This document shows positions 1-11,707 of a stretch of 64,000 nucleotides of DNA, piece by piece. The stretch is taken from contig JANEZZ010003061.1 of assembly GCA_026122225.1 (NCBI GenBank), positions 868,001-932,000 of the forward strand. Reading direction: 5' to 3'. The position numbers and the translations under genes are program-made. Each line of letters opens with the position of its first letter. Position 1 is the first letter of the stretch. The stretch is from Heloderma charlesbogerti (lineage: Eukaryota > Chordata > Lepidosauria > Squamata > Helodermatidae). The notes under the pieces are model-generated. The model was not told where the DNA came from and ran no database searches. It was given only the letters and a program-made list of their open reading frames with translations.

Positions 1-904
1 TGTATAAATGCAATTGGTACAGATCTGTCATTAAAAAGTAGAAGAGAATGCAGCGATGAGTGAAATGTAACTTTTCAAAAGAAGAAAAATGGCCCCATGA
101 ATCAGAAGATTGCAGAGATTAAAGGTAAACAAAATGAATGTGGACGTAGAATTTCTTGTTAGTGGGCAAGAGTGGGTTTAACGATTATGGTAAGTATGCT
201 ATGGAGTTAGATACCCAGCCTGATCTTGGCTGCTTTTGTAGTGCAATTATCTGAGGCTGTAAGAGGTTGTGTGCAAAAAATGACCTACATTGATCTCTTA
301 ACTTAGAACCCAGTTCCCTTAGTCTCATGAAAAAAAGGGGAAAGGAGATAACCTAAGTAGAGCAGCACGAGGGAGAAGGTTTATTATGTTTATGAAAGCA
401 GATTTCAGCTGTGTGAGATAGCCAGAAAAGGATACAGTTCTCAGCCTCTGTGTGAGTATAAGGATAAGGGGAAATATGGCACATGGATCAGAGATGTGAA
501 GGGCCTTAGGAGAGGGTGAGCCATATTCTTTACCTGGCAAACAAACACGGTTTGAAGAATACAGTAGGCAAGAGCTTATCGTAATCTACCAATCACATCC
601 CAAGACTTCCTCCAGTCTGTACAAACAGTTATGCCAGCACAGTGTCACGTTACATGCTGTTAGGATGGTGGTACACAGTGGCATATGCCAGGGTCACAAG
701 CAGATAGGCTGGTACAAATGATTTATGATCTGCCTGACAATATGTTAACTGCAAGCTAAGCAGAATGCACATTATATTCTTACTTTAGAAGGCTTCAGAA
801 TAAATATCAGTGTGATTTCAAAATAAAAAAGAAAACAGAATGAAATTGAATGCGGGTTCATCTGGATCTCCACTGTCAGTTTGACACTCCTTTAGTTGCT
901 ACAG

Positions 905-1029
905 CAGCCTCCCTGAGCTTGGTGCCCTCTAGTTCTCCCAGCATTCCTGACTGTTGGCCATGCTGGTTGGGGCTGATGGGAGTTGAAGTCCAAAACATCT
1001 GGAGAGCACCAGGTTGGGGAAGGCTGTGC
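905..1029. mobile_element. Palindromic MITE of the 'ggtgccctccag / ctggagagcacc' family
   Basis: A foldback of roughly 125 bp: the left side gcttggtgccctctag pairs with the right side ctggagagcaccaggttggg around a centre of gccatgctggttggggc. No coding region. It lies in the 5' intron upstream of the first visible exon. Confidence 0.6.
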
Positions 1030-1382
1030 AACAGGATAAGAGAATATTTGAAAACTGGCTCTAACTTAAAGGCTGTAAGTTGGTATCTTAGGCTATGACG
1101 TTGTTGAATCAACAGCAGGAGACATATAGCAAAGGGTTTGTTCTTCAAGCATGGCAAAGCTCAAATATAGAAAGCACATCACTGAAGAAAACAGAATGCA
1201 TATAGATGGTCACAGGTGACACACACACACACAGGCACACATAAATGTTTCAGTGCTTGTACACTTGATGTAAACACAGCTGGGAAGTCATAGCTACTTG
1301 TGAATTTTCAGCACATCTCAGCACCTGCAATAAAACATGTGTAAGTGTGTTCACACCGGTGGCACACTAAGTGCATAAAGGC

Positions 1383-1568
1383 CTGGTTCAGACATAGCAT
1401 TAAGCCTTCCTTCCTCAACCTGGTACCCTCCAGCTTGGACTTCAACTCCCATCAACCTCAATCAGCGTGGCCAGTGGTCAGGAATGCTGTAGTCCAACAT
1501 ATCTAGAGGGCACCATGATGGGGAAAGGTAAGCCATAGTTTGTTTTAACCATGGTTTGCTGAACAAGC
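1383..1568. mobile_element. Two nested palindromic MITEs
   Basis: The outer element begins cctggttcagacatagcatt and ends ggtttgctgaacaagccagg, an inverted-repeat pair. It is interrupted at about 1408-1527 by a foldback with cctggtaccctccagc and tctagagggcaccatg. The outer sequence resumes after the insert, so the order of insertion is readable. Confidence 0.5.
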
Positions 1569-2150
1569 CAGGATCAGGCTCACAGACATTCAAAGAAACC
1601 GCAGTTCGTTTTGCCTAATGTTGATTTGTGAATAGCCAACTATTAAACTGCAGCCCATTCCATTGTCCTAAGATGGGCACGGCCTGACTGCAGTACCAGT
1701 GCTCATTCCATTGGCAGGCTGCAGAAATGCGGCTGGGAAAATGAGCACTCTCCTCCCTGGAAAACTTTGGCTGCTCTCCGCAGTTCCCTGAAGAAAAAAA
1801 AACAGTCCTGAAGTATCCCTCCCTTCCCCAATTCCTAGACACTCACTGTGAAGGCCCAATAGCCGTTTGTTCATCTTTTCCTCTGAATTCTCATAAAAAG
1901 CCTTTCTGCTATGGCCACCTTTTCAATGATAACACAAGAGGTTTTTTTCAGAACTGAAACTACCTGTAAGCAAGCAAAAGGAGCAAGTGTTAGCATTTAG
2001 GTGGAGATCTTTAAACATAAGCAATAAGGAACTTCCCAATGAAGATACTTTAAGAATCAGTGTGATGTTCTCCAAATGGCAGAGGGAAAAGGGATCATGT
2101 TCTCAGAAATGTACCTAATCATTTGAAGAGGCTGGGGAGGTGGAGAGGAA

Positions 2151-2330
2151 GGGCCATAGCTCAATGGCAGAGCACCTTCCTGACATGCAGGAGGTCCCAG
2201 GTTCAATTGCCAGCATCTCCAGGTAGGGCTAGGAAAGAATCCTGCCTGAAACACTGGTGAGCCACTGCCCAGTGTTGGCTATACTAGACTAGATGGACCA
2301 ATGGTCAGTATAAGGCAGCTTCCTCTGTCC
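2151..2330 (+). mobile_element. tRNA-derived SINE
   Basis: It has an A-box-like stretch (catagctcaatggcagagc) and a B-box (ggttcaattgc) about 40 bases later, then a tail with ctagatggaccaatggtcag and ataaggcagcttcct. The same tail occurs in three other copies here, at 6813, 24583 and 61967. Confidence 0.75.
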
Positions 2331-2622
2331 CTATTAGAGGAGAAGCTGGCGGTAATTTACAACAAAAATAATCAAAGGATGTTTGAGAGTGTTTTAGAAG
2401 TTAGGTGCTGTTTTCTCAATTGAAGGTTTTTAGAAACCCAGCAGTAAATAATGAAGCACATTGACCCTAAAGAGATAAAAATGCTACTTGTGCAATTAAA
2501 AAAACACACTATTTTTGGTGTTACCCCTGTATGTTTGTTGTATTGTCTAGCTTTGTTGAAACCGCTTTTTAACAATCCTTCCTCCCATGTGTCTTCCCCT
2601 TTCCCCGACCCTGTATTTCCAG

Positions 2623-2707
2623 AGCTCTCAGCATGGTGGTTCCTCTACCTCACTAGCATCTACCAAAGTCTGCAGCTCCATGGATGAAAATGATGCTCCT
2701 GGTGAAG
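2623..2707 (+). CDS. DCLK1: DCLK1 exon: Ser-rich linker before the kinase domain
   Basis: This 85-base exon follows a pyrimidine-rich acceptor ending ttccag and ends at donor gtaaaa. It encodes [15 protein letters not shown] followed by [13 protein letters not shown], which is the DCLK1 linker just ahead of the kinase. It leaves one base (phase 1) that joins aa of the next exon to make Glu. The linker is expected to be flexible, low in structure and rich in phosphorylatable serines. The exact first base could shift by a codon part because the previous exon is not visible. Confidence 0.92.
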
Positions 2708-2817
2708 GTAAAAGAAAAGAATAAAATAAAAATGCATTTCTGTTTGAAAATTGACATATACATTCTGAACAAAGATAGTAACAATATGACTGCCAGTCAA
2801 ATAGGTCACTTGTAAAC

Positions 2818-3830
2818 AGTGCAGGCTCCAGGTTTTTGAGGCCCCTAGGGCAGGGCACACACAGTGGGGCTCCTCCCTCAGTGAGTCTGCCTTCTCACCG
2901 CCATTGTCACCAGCTGTTATTGCTCCTCATCCTCTTTGCCGTCATTGCTACCAATTTTTTGCTTGACAGTGAGCAAGTATGCAGTGGCATCTACTGCTCC
3001 TAGGGGTATTGTGGTAGTCCGAGCGGGCTGTGGAGTTGAACGGACTGCCCCCCTGCTCAGCCTCCCAGACCCCATTTGCCAAACTGCCACATGCTTACTG
3101 GACCCATTCGCAAGCACTATGCTGTCCGTGAGCACCCAGCAGCTGCCCACCCCTTAGCAAGATGTCATTTTATTTAAAAATGGTGGCTCAGGGTTTTCCA
3201 AAAATGCAACATTACATAAATGGCAGCCATAAAGGGGCAGCCATAAAGGGGCCATTTCTGCAACATTACATTTCTGGAAAACCCCAAACTGCCATTTTTA
3301 TGCAAAATGACAGCTTGCTAAAGGGAAGGGCGGCCCCGTGGCACTCGCCGAGCTGTGCAGTGGCGAGCACGGCATGGCAAGCAGGGACAGGAGGTGGTTC
3401 AGCAAGATCTTGGCAAGCACAGATGGAGGTGAGTCCATCCATCCCTAAATGCTCCTCTTCCTCACTACCACCGTTGTCTAGGGACGGACGGACTCTCCCG
3501 TGCCTCACTTCGTCTGGCACTTGCCAAGCCACTGTCGCTGCCCACCCCTGCTTGCTGTGCTGCGCACACTTCGTCATAACCCGGCCTGTAATGTTGCATG
3601 AATGGCTCCTTCATGGCTGCCAATTACGCAACAATACCTACCTGGAAGCACTTCAGCCACCATTGTTGTGCACAAAGGCAGCTCACTAGGGAGGATGGGC
3701 AGCTGCTGGATGCTTGCCAAGCCATGGGGTGTTCACAAAGTGGATCTGTGAGCGCCCGGTGGTTCAGCAAGCAGGGTCCAGAAGGCCAGGCAAGCATGCT
3801 GAATTAAAACTACAGAATGGGGGCCTTAGA
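2818..3830. other. Unclassified GC-rich repeat-like region
   Basis: About 1 kb of GC-rich sequence differs from the AT-rich intron around it. It contains an inverted pair: ggttttccaaaaatgcaaca and its partner tgcaacattacatttctgga with ggaaaaccccaaactgcc. Open frames of up to 175 codons occur on both strands, but none has family motifs or a splice context. Probably a non-autonomous transposon with unclear ends. Confidence 0.35.
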
Positions 3831-4002
3831 TCTACAATACTGTGTAAAAAGCATAATGAAAGAAATGGAACTTGAGAAATCCCTTAATTTTTTGTTAAGT
3901 TTCTCCACCCAGTGCAGAACCATGATCTGGCAGCTAAATGAAGGTCTGTAGACATTTAGTCCTTACCTAAGTGGGACAAACTTAGTATGAATCCAACCCA
4001 TT

Positions 4003-4236
4003 GGCTCAGTTTGGATGTAATCTCACATACGCCGCCCCTTTCCTCTGGTATTTCCACTTCCATTTTAGGTTAACCACAGTTTAGCATTACGTCTGAACCC
4101 TAAACTGTTGTTACTCTTAACTGTGGTTAGTGAAAACAAGCCAGTTTCATAAACTGTGGTTTGACGTTGGCTTGCTTCTACTAACTGTATTTAAGACTAA
4201 CCACAATTTGTCTGAGTTCAGACATCACAACAAGCT
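4003..4236. mobile_element. Palindromic element, ttcagacat-type ends
   Basis: The left ggctcagtttggatgtaat and the right tctgagttcagacatcacaa are inverse copies. The interior repeats ctaaccacagtttag and its inverse several times. No coding sequence. Related ends occur at 1383-1568 and 35585-35667. Confidence 0.5.
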
Positions 4237-4364
4237 GCAGGTAGACTAAAGTGGAAGTAAAAGTTTCTGAACTACTCCTCACTGCTATGCCAGTATGTGT
4301 GTGTGTCGGGGGGAGAAAATACATGAGCTATAGCTTGCTCCAGTTCACTGTTGTAACGCTAAGC

Positions 4365-4745
4365 TGGAGATCTCCAAAATGGTGCCTGTGGGCACCGATG
4401 TGTCCTTGGATACTTCTCTTGGTGCCTACTAGGCTCCCTTTCCCCTCCTGATTTTTTTTTAAAAATGTAAAATATTAACTGGATGGCTGGCATGTTGCAA
4501 AGTGAAGCTCCAGTTCCATCTTTATTTCCAAGAATGCCTCTGAGTCCCACATCTCTCAGCCTCAACCGTTTGCCAACTGTGAAATAGAGCAGAAAAATGT
4601 GGCTTTGTGTTTTCGAGCTCAGACCCCACCTCTGCGATTTTGTAAAAGGGCAAGTGCCCCCATGGAGCCATTTTGTGAGAGTGCCCATGATACACTATCA
4701 ACATTCCAAATGTGCCCACAGACCCAAAAAGTTTGGGGACCCCTG
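4365..4745 (-). mobile_element. hAT-like element, opposite copy of the 16745 family
   Basis: The right end reads gtttggggacccctg, and internal parts such as aaaatggctcc and gtgggcaca match the 16745 copy in reverse. The left end (tggagatctccaaaatgg) is degraded. Flanks match at only 5 of 8 bases. Confidence 0.6.
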
Positions 4746-5098
4746 TGCTAAATCATGTTGAACACAGCCACTGTGAGTACATGCATGTACACACCTACGC
4801 AGAAAGATGTCTCTCCCTGTCTTATACGGCATATGATAATTGCCAGCATTTTATGTATAATGTGTACTACATGTTATAAATGAAAGTGTACAACAAACTC
4901 TAAGATGAAATAGAGGAGTGCATGTTGATCATTGCTATGCAAAATTGATCACGCTGTCTTGGTTCCATTCAGGGCTGGCACCAGCATGCTGGGGCAGCTG
5001 CTGGGCTCCAGGATCATGGCTGGGGCCTACTGCTGATGCCTGCCCTAGCCCCCATTTAAGTCTAGCCACCATTTAAATTCCCCACAATGCTCCTGCCA

Positions 5099-5272
5099 CA
5101 GTGGAGGCTGGTGGCTCCGATGTCAGTGGGGCGGTGAATCCGGTCTGGGTTTCAGTCAGAACTCTAAAGGAGCTATCCAAGGTGCGAACGTCTTTAGAGT
5201 TCTGACTGGTTCTGATGGAAACCCAGAGTGGATTTACCACCCCATTGACATCAGAGCCACCAGTCTCCACTA
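5099..5272 (+). mobile_element. hAT-like MITE, second copy of the CAGTGGAGG family
   Basis: The element begins cagtggaggctggtggctcc and ends gagccaccagtctccacta. Its interior (gtttcagtcagaact, ctttagagttctgac) matches the copy at 23031. The flanking octamers are too diverged to prove a target duplication. Confidence 0.75.
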
Positions 5273-6253
5273 CCCTCATATAATGTCACTGTGTGGCATA
5301 TAATGTCACTGTAAGATGGTGGCACCTGACGTGCTTGGAACAGCATTACCCTCCACTACCTGATCATTACACCAAGGTCCACTGATGGAGAAGGAAGCCC
5401 ACCACAGGACACCTTGCCCAGGCAAGCCCATTCAAACTGTTCCTGGTTCCATTGCTTTAAGGAGCAGGATGTTATGGGCAGGGGGAGATAGATGTTACTA
5501 TTTGAAAAGGCTGTTCCCAATATTGCAGTGGACCAAGCACAGTTCATGTAAGTGGGGGTTTATAGCTCCAGCTTTTTAGAAAATGTTATTAGACACTTGC
5601 AAACTGTGTCTTTGAGTCCTGTTTGAAGAATAATGGTACTCTAATGGCTACTAAAATACAATAACTAGAAAACCCTTTTCTTTATTGTTTTGACTTACTG
5701 TGATTTTTTAAAGCATCTGGTGCCCAGGTTGTATATTTTGGTGACATTATTGAGAACACTTGTTTAAAAACTAAATATTCAATACAGCAGGGAAAATAGC
5801 ACTTATCACATGAGCAATTTTATGGAAGTCTCAGTTTACAGGATGTAATAAAAGAAGTCCTCGAGTGTTAGGCTCCTTTTGTAGATAGATTTAATTGTGG
5901 TGTGTTGAACTAATCCAGTGTTCACTTGAGATTGGACTTCTCCTGAGCAGATCACAAAAAGCATCTGTTTTTTATTTAAAAAAATTAAAAATGGGTTATA
6001 CATGCAGCAGGATTTTTGCAAATGTGTAAAACTGGGTCTAGTGTCTAGAGGCTTAACTTTTCATACTTTATGTGGTGAAACTTGTTGAGTGTATGCAATA
6101 CCAGTGGTATGATTTCTCTGTTAAGCAAAATGTGAATGTTGATTCTGAATGGTTTCCAATTGTCTTAAACCCTAATAGAGGTAAAATATGTATTATGTGT
6201 CACATCTGTGTTGCCTTCTCTACCAATAAAAATGTACTAACGATTCTTTTCAG

Positions 6254-6362
6254 AAGTGTTGGAGGAAGGCTTCCAGGTTCCAGCCTCTATAGCAGAGAGA
6301 TATAAAGTTGGCCGGACTATAGGAGATGGAAATTTTGCCATTGTAAAGGAGTGTATAGAAAG
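6254..6362 (+). CDS. DCLK1: DCLK1 exon: kinase start and glycine-rich loop
   Basis: This 109-base exon lies between acceptor ttttcag and donor gtgaga. It reads [17 protein letters not shown] and then the ATP-binding glycine loop [12 protein letters not shown], ending ECIER with the Arg codon split (phase 2). The GxGxxA pattern marks subdomain I of the protein kinase fold. [13 protein letters not shown] is close to but not identical with mammalian DCLK1 as I remember it (FQIPATITERYKV). Confidence 0.96.
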
Positions 6363-6812
6363 GTGAGAGAGATTTCTTGCTTATTACTGTTAAAGCAGTC
6401 ACTAATGTTAAGCTTCTCCTGGATCACATCTTCATTTGCCGCACATATGGAAGAAAGTAATGTCTTAGCTCCATATGTACAAAATGGAAAAACAACTCTA
6501 GCTGTGTCTGAAAATAAGAGTTTTGCAGGAACAATCTATACATTTAATACTTTGATTTGTCCCATCCCTCCTGCCCATTCCTTGACTCTGCTCAGCACAC
6601 TCCTTCCAGGAGATTGTTAAATCTTTCTCATTGTACTAAAATAACACATTAGAAGTTTGTTTTCTTGCAATTGGAAAACAAATGCCTGCAGCTTTCTCTT
6701 TTGACTGCTCAGTAGAGGCTTCAGTCTGGTGTAGACCTAGAGTTACAGACATCGATTCTCATTTCTCTAACACGTTAGGAAAATGTTACCTGCACATATC
6801 ATGGCAGCATGG

Positions 6813-7001
6813 GATGTTGCCTTATACATGGTCTAATTCTTTGTCCATCTAGCCCAGTATTATAAACTCTGACTGCTGCTGGCTCTCAGGCAGAGGTCTT
6901 TCCCGTCAGCTGCTATGTGATCCTTTTCACTGGAGATCCCACAGACTGAACCTGGCAGCTTCTGCATGCAAAGTCTGTGCTCTGTCTCTGAACTATGGTT
7001 C
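6813..7001 (-). mobile_element. tRNA-derived SINE, inverted copy
   Basis: Read on the minus strand it has the tRNA-like head near 7000, then the B-box-like cagtctgtgggatctccag region. It ends in the tail complementary to gttgccttatacatggtc. Diverged but complete. Confidence 0.7.
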
Positions 7002-7422
7002 CAACCACAATAGGAATGGCATAAAGTTTCTGAAATGTTGACCTCCCTGCAGAACAAACAGTATTGCTAATCGACAGAACAGCTGGCTTCAGCATCATGG
7101 CAAAACAGGATGCCACTTAGCACTATTTAGTCTCTGCGTCAAAGTGAACAATGAGGTCCATCCTGAAGGAAACCCCTATGGACGCACCCTGTCTAGCTGT
7201 GTGACTATACAACTCAATCAAGCTGAATTTATGCCAGTCAACTGGTAGAGAAGGGAGAGTCAAAACTGAATCCAAAGCTCCCCTTCCTAAACTGCTGATC
7301 AGAGTTATCATCTGTTTTCTAACAGGGTTTCAGCATGCACAGTTCCAGCAGTTTGGTCAGGAGGGGGACTGTCCATGCAGCATCCATTTGCATGCACAGT
7401 TCCATATCCAGTTCGGAATTTA

Positions 7423-7945
7423 AGAGCATAAGAAGAGCCATGTTGGATCAGGCCAAGGGTCCATCTAGTCCAGTACTCTGTTCACACAGTGGCCAACCAG
7501 CTGCCCATGTGAAACCCATAAGTGGGACATGAGCGCAAGAGCGCCCATGTTCCCCAGCAACTGGTCTACTACCTCTGGTACTGGAGGTAGCACATAGCCA
7601 TCAGGACTAGCATCTATTGATAGCCTTCTCCTCGGGGAATTTGTCCGACCCCCTTTTAAAGCCATCTAAATTTGTGGCCATCACCTTATCCTGTGATAGC
7701 GAATTCCATAGTTTAGTTATGTGCTGTGTGAAGAAGTACTTCCTTTTATCTGTCCTGAATCTCCCACCAATCAGCTTCATAGGATGGTCCTGGGTTTTAG
7801 TATTGTGAGAGAGGGAGAAAAATGTCTCCCTATGCACTTTCTCCACACCATGCGTAATTTTGTACACCTCAATCATGTCTCCCCTTACTCACCCTTTTTC
7901 TAAGCTAAACAATCCCAACTGTTGTAACCTTTCCTCCTAGGAGAA
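7423..7945 (-). mobile_element. CR1 LINE 3' fragment with ORF2 C-terminus
   Basis: On the minus strand the end of CR1 ORF2 is readable: MIEVYKITHGVEKVHRE, then GGRFRTDKRKYFFTQHITKL and WNSLSQDKVMATNLDGFKRG. The 3' UTR tail follows (actagatggacccttggcct type) at 7425-7480. The 5' side is truncated. Confidence 0.85.
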
Positions 7946-8395
7946 TTGTTCCAGGAGTATGTGTGTGGAAGCTCAAGCAACTTGGCCTTTGCAGACATAG
8001 GTCAGCACTGTTTCTAGAATCGAATACTGGGCAGTATCCAATCTTGCCACTGTGCTCCTGCTTGGTCTGTTGCACAAGTGGGACCCACCCCTCACACAAC
8101 GGAAAGCTAGCAGGTCAAAAAGCAACCCAGGAAACAAGCAGAAATGCTTGCTCCAGGTCAGAACAAGTCAGCAGAGTTTCCTTCTGCAAGCTCCACTGAT
8201 GTGCCCCATTCCACTCATTTCAGGTTGCTTTTAGAACAACTACCTCCCTGTTGTGCTAGCAGTGAATCCCACTGGTCCTCAGGCGGGCTTGGATACTGCC
8301 CACAACATGCAGTCTATGTACTGTGCATGTATAAAGGATAAGAAGTATTTAAAAGGGTCACCAGTTGTTTTTTCAGTGGGCTACACTGAGGACTT

Positions 8396-8625
8396 TATTC
8401 ATTTATTACCTTTACCTTGCTTATTACCTTTATCTTGCCCTTTCTCCAAGGAACTCAAGGTAGTGCACGTGGTTTCCCGTCCCATTTTTATTCTGATAAC
8501 AAGCCTGTGTGTTAGGCTGAGAAGAAGTGTCTGTTCCCCAGGGAATTTCATGGCTGAATGGGCATTGAACCTGGGTCAGGCTAGTCAAAGACCCTGGCCA
8601 CTACACAACATTGGCTCTCTAACAG
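8396..8625 (-). mobile_element. MIR/CORE-type SINE
   Basis: On the minus strand the head has tgtgtagtggccagggtc (A-box type) and caggttcaatgccc (B-box type). The tail is complementary to ttgccctttctccaaggaac, the L2-like end of MIR-type SINEs. Confidence 0.65.
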
Positions 8626-9091
8626 GCAATAGATTAATTATAGAGGAGGAGGGGGAGGGGGAGGAGGAGGAATGCCTCCTTTTATTTTTGATATGCACCT
8701 TCTCCATATCTGTTTCACAACTGAAATGTAAAGTTGTGTATTTGGTGTTTAAATAAAAGGGGTCATGCTCAGGATTGGTTATATAAGTTTGAGCAAGCTT
8801 ATAGCCAAATATTTTGTAGTGAGGTGGGTTTATGGGGGAGAGGAATCGTTGCAGAATTGGCAGTACGTAAATTCAACTAGCATAATACATTTAACGTTAT
8901 TTAATTGTGTTTCTGCTTAGTGAGCAAATAGGTAATATAGCACTTGCATGATTTTCCTTATAGCTCCGCAAGTGAAAGATTTCCCTTTTTAAAAAATGAC
9001 ACCTGAACATCCAGGAAGGGGATCTAGAGTATGTGGCAACAGTTTGGAGCTTAAGTGGCATTACTGGAATCTTAATATGTCTGTAGTCTAA

Positions 9092-9225
9092 GGGCACAAT
9101 CCTATGCATGTTTAGACAGAAAAAAATCCCACAATTCCCAGTATGCCCCAACCAGCATGGCTGGCTGGAGGGATGCTGGGAGTTGTAGGACCTTTTTCCT
9201 TCTAAACACATATAGGATTGTGCCC
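9092..9225. mobile_element. Harbinger-like MITE, TAA target duplication
   Basis: The element starts GGGCACAATCCTATGCATG and ends GGATTGTGCCC, with TAA directly on both sides. Three-base TWA duplications are typical of PIF/Harbinger elements. The interior is largely palindromic (cacaattcccag / ctgggagttgtag). Confidence 0.7.
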
Positions 9226-10284
9226 TAAACCTTTTTTTTTAATATGTTATCTTTTGTATTTTTCACTGTAAATGATAGTCAAGTTATGCCTCACGTATTT
9301 AATAACTACTTGTATGGTGGTGTTCCTAAATTTCCTAAGAGGCATGTAAGAACAAAAGTTTTCCATTGCTATTGGTGATAAAAACATGTGAAGAAAAATT
9401 TATATAATTCCTATTATTTTTGGGATTCTGTTGTAAAATGTGAGTCAAACCTAAAAGCAGTTAAGTCATCATGTGCTTTTTGGGATAATTGCATATTAAT
9501 TCCTGTTGTATCTGAATTATTCCTTTTCTACAGTATATTTTTAGTATATAAAAACCTCCCATTTTAAATACTGGTTTTTAAAGTACGAGTTAATCTTTCT
9601 AGCAAGTAGTCATTCCCAGCCCAGCTAAAAAGCTCATTAGTTTGCTTTTTGTGACAGAAAGGATAACAAGGGTGTTTAGTTCACAGAACTTAAATGATTC
9701 TTAAAGAATCATATTTTATATGAATGTTTTCAGAATACGTTGCATGCTTATAAAGATAACATAAAGCTGTGTGAAGAAGCCCTCTAGTGGAGGAAACATA
9801 TGGATGGCTAAGTAAGACCAAATATACCATTGAGACTTCTTGGAACAGCCTTCCATGTTGCTGCAGCTTTTGAAGAACATGAATATGGCAAAGTACATGT
9901 GGTTCTCCCCTCCCCCCTTTTTGTGCTAAGTCATCACTTTAAATCTTGAATTTAATCTGCAGAGGTTTAATCTTTAAAATTATTGCTCCACTGCTGTTAG
10001 AAAGCAGAACACTGAACATTTTAAATTCATTGAAGCCATTATATACTCTGCCTCCCCAAAACTTGAAGTGGCTTCTAACTAGAGTAGAGTCAAAATTGCT
10101 CAGAAGACATTTTCTTTTTTTTCACCTGCCTAGAAATGGAGGTCACCAGAATTTCTTTAAATATTCTCCCTGCCTTTGGAGGTCAGGCGGGCGCCAGTGT
10201 TGTGTTGCTTTCAGCGCCTCCTGACAACATTGTTATATCGAGTGGCCTTCCCTGAGTGACCAGCTGCGGTTATTAACTTCCGAA

Positions 10285-10412
10285 TCTGTTCTTTAACATG
10301 TTTTAATTGTTTTAATTATGGGGGGGTATTCTTTTATCTTGTTGTTCACTGCTCCAAAATCTTTGATGTGGAGGGGTATATAAAATATTGTAAACAAACA
10401 ATAAATAAAATG
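10285..10412 (+). mobile_element. L2-type LINE 3' end
   Basis: The sequence ttaattgttttaattatggg is followed by a tail with ggtatataaaatattg and aacaataaataaa, the usual end of L2-like LINEs. Confidence 0.5.
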
Positions 10413-11055
10413 GGAGGGGGCAACCACCATTACTCCTATCCTCATAATGTCTTAGAACAGCACTAGATTCATGGCATTGTGGAGAATGCAAAATGGTGGT
10501 CAGGCTGACAACACAGTTGTTACTGCCGCCACTTGCAGGGGGAGCACACACAAAAAACACCTTAGGCTGCATTGTAGTAGAGCCAAAACTCACAGGATTG
10601 AAATGCTGGGATTTTTTTGATTAGTAGGATGATAGGGGGTTTTTTGCCACCCCCCTCAGGCTTCCCTGTTTCCTTTGAGTTTAGCTGTAATCCCCACAGC
10701 AGCTGATGAGTGGGGTAGACTTTCTCAGGAATGATATATTGTAAGCTATCCCTGTTGCAATGCAGAGTTTTTGGGGTGGCATGGACAATTAATTGCATGG
10801 ACAATTAAGACCCTTTGGCTTTTTTTAAAAAAAAGACTTGATCCTGGTGGAGGTGAAAACTGCTAGAACTGGTTTGATGATGTGGATCAACACAGCTGCC
10901 AGAATGTTTGCACTGTCCTTGGGATCATGGTTATGGGGACTGCCATGTTGAACACTTGCACCTCAAAACTTACCAGTACACTACTGACCTTAGGAAATCG
11001 GAAGGAAGCTCTGCTACTGCTAATGGTGAGCCCTAGTCCAAGGAAGTGTTGGAGA

Positions 11056-11120
11056 GTGATCTCGGAAGCTAAGCAGGGTCAGCCCTGGTTAGTACTTGGA
11101 TGGGAGACCGCCTGGGAATC
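11056..11120 (+). repeat. 5S rRNA-derived segment (Pol III promoter part)
   Basis: The segment matches the middle and 3' part of vertebrate 5S rRNA: gatctcggaagctaagcagg, then ctggttagtacttggatggg and agaccgcctgggaat. The internal A box, intermediate element and C box are all present, so it could once have recruited TFIIIA and Pol III. The 5' part of 5S is missing. It continues directly into a CR1 3' tail at 11121. Confidence 0.85.
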
Positions 11121-11214
11121 AGGCTTCCTGCATTGAGCAGGGGGTTGGACCCAATGGTCTTTTAGGCCCCTTCCAACCCTACTGTTCTATGATTCTATGA
11201 TTCTATGATTCTAG
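11121..11214 (+). mobile_element. CR1 3' end with (ATTCTATG)n, fused to 5S segment
   Basis: The sequence reads cctgcattgagcagggggtt, then a short diverged stretch, and ends in three copies of attctatg. That octamer repeat is the hallmark 3' terminus of CR1 LINEs. The same tail without 5S sequence occurs at 62365-62489, which fixes the junction at about 11120. Confidence 0.85.
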
Positions 11215-11369
11215 TTTCTCCTTCCTCTGGAGAAATTCAGTGAAATCCCCCCGCCCCATTTTTCTGCCCACAAATAGGGTAGAAATTTTCAAAAGGCCAT
11301 TTGGGCGCAACTCTACATTCCAACTGTAGCAAAGCAGTAATGCTGTAACATTCTCATTTATTTCCTACC

Positions 11370-11560
11370 TCCAGTACCAGAGGCAGTGAGCCTATGTACA
11401 CCAGTTCCTGGAGAACATGGGTGGGAGGATGCTGTTGCACTCATGCCCTACTTATGAGTTCCTGGTCAACAGCTGGTTGGCCACTGTGTGAAAAGAATGT
11501 TGCACTAGATGGAGCCTTGGTCTGATCCAGCATGGCTGTTCTTATTTTCATGTTGGTGGT
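11370..11560 (+). mobile_element. CR1 3' UTR fragment
   Basis: It contains cagaggcagtgagcctatgt, ctggttggccactgtgtga and ggtctgatccagcatggctg, the usual CR1 3' order. It lies 130 bp before the BovB insertion. Confidence 0.75.
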
Positions 11561-11707
11561 TTTTCCACTGGTTTCTCCCGAGCTTAAGAATGGAATAAAC
11601 CAGCATGCAAATAAAATCATTTTTATAAGATCACTTTGATTAAAGCTAAGAAGCACCATATGGCTGTTGCTTCAAAACAGTATGATTCCATCTTTTATCG
11701 TTTTTAT

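Noticed and set aside
3162..3689. 175-codon plus-strand frame
   Set aside because: It lies in a GC-rich unclassified repeat, has no family motif and overlaps an antisense frame of 103 codons.
8253..8756. 167-codon plus-strand frame
   Set aside because: It spans a reversed MIR-type SINE and an A/G-rich run, with no recognised motif.
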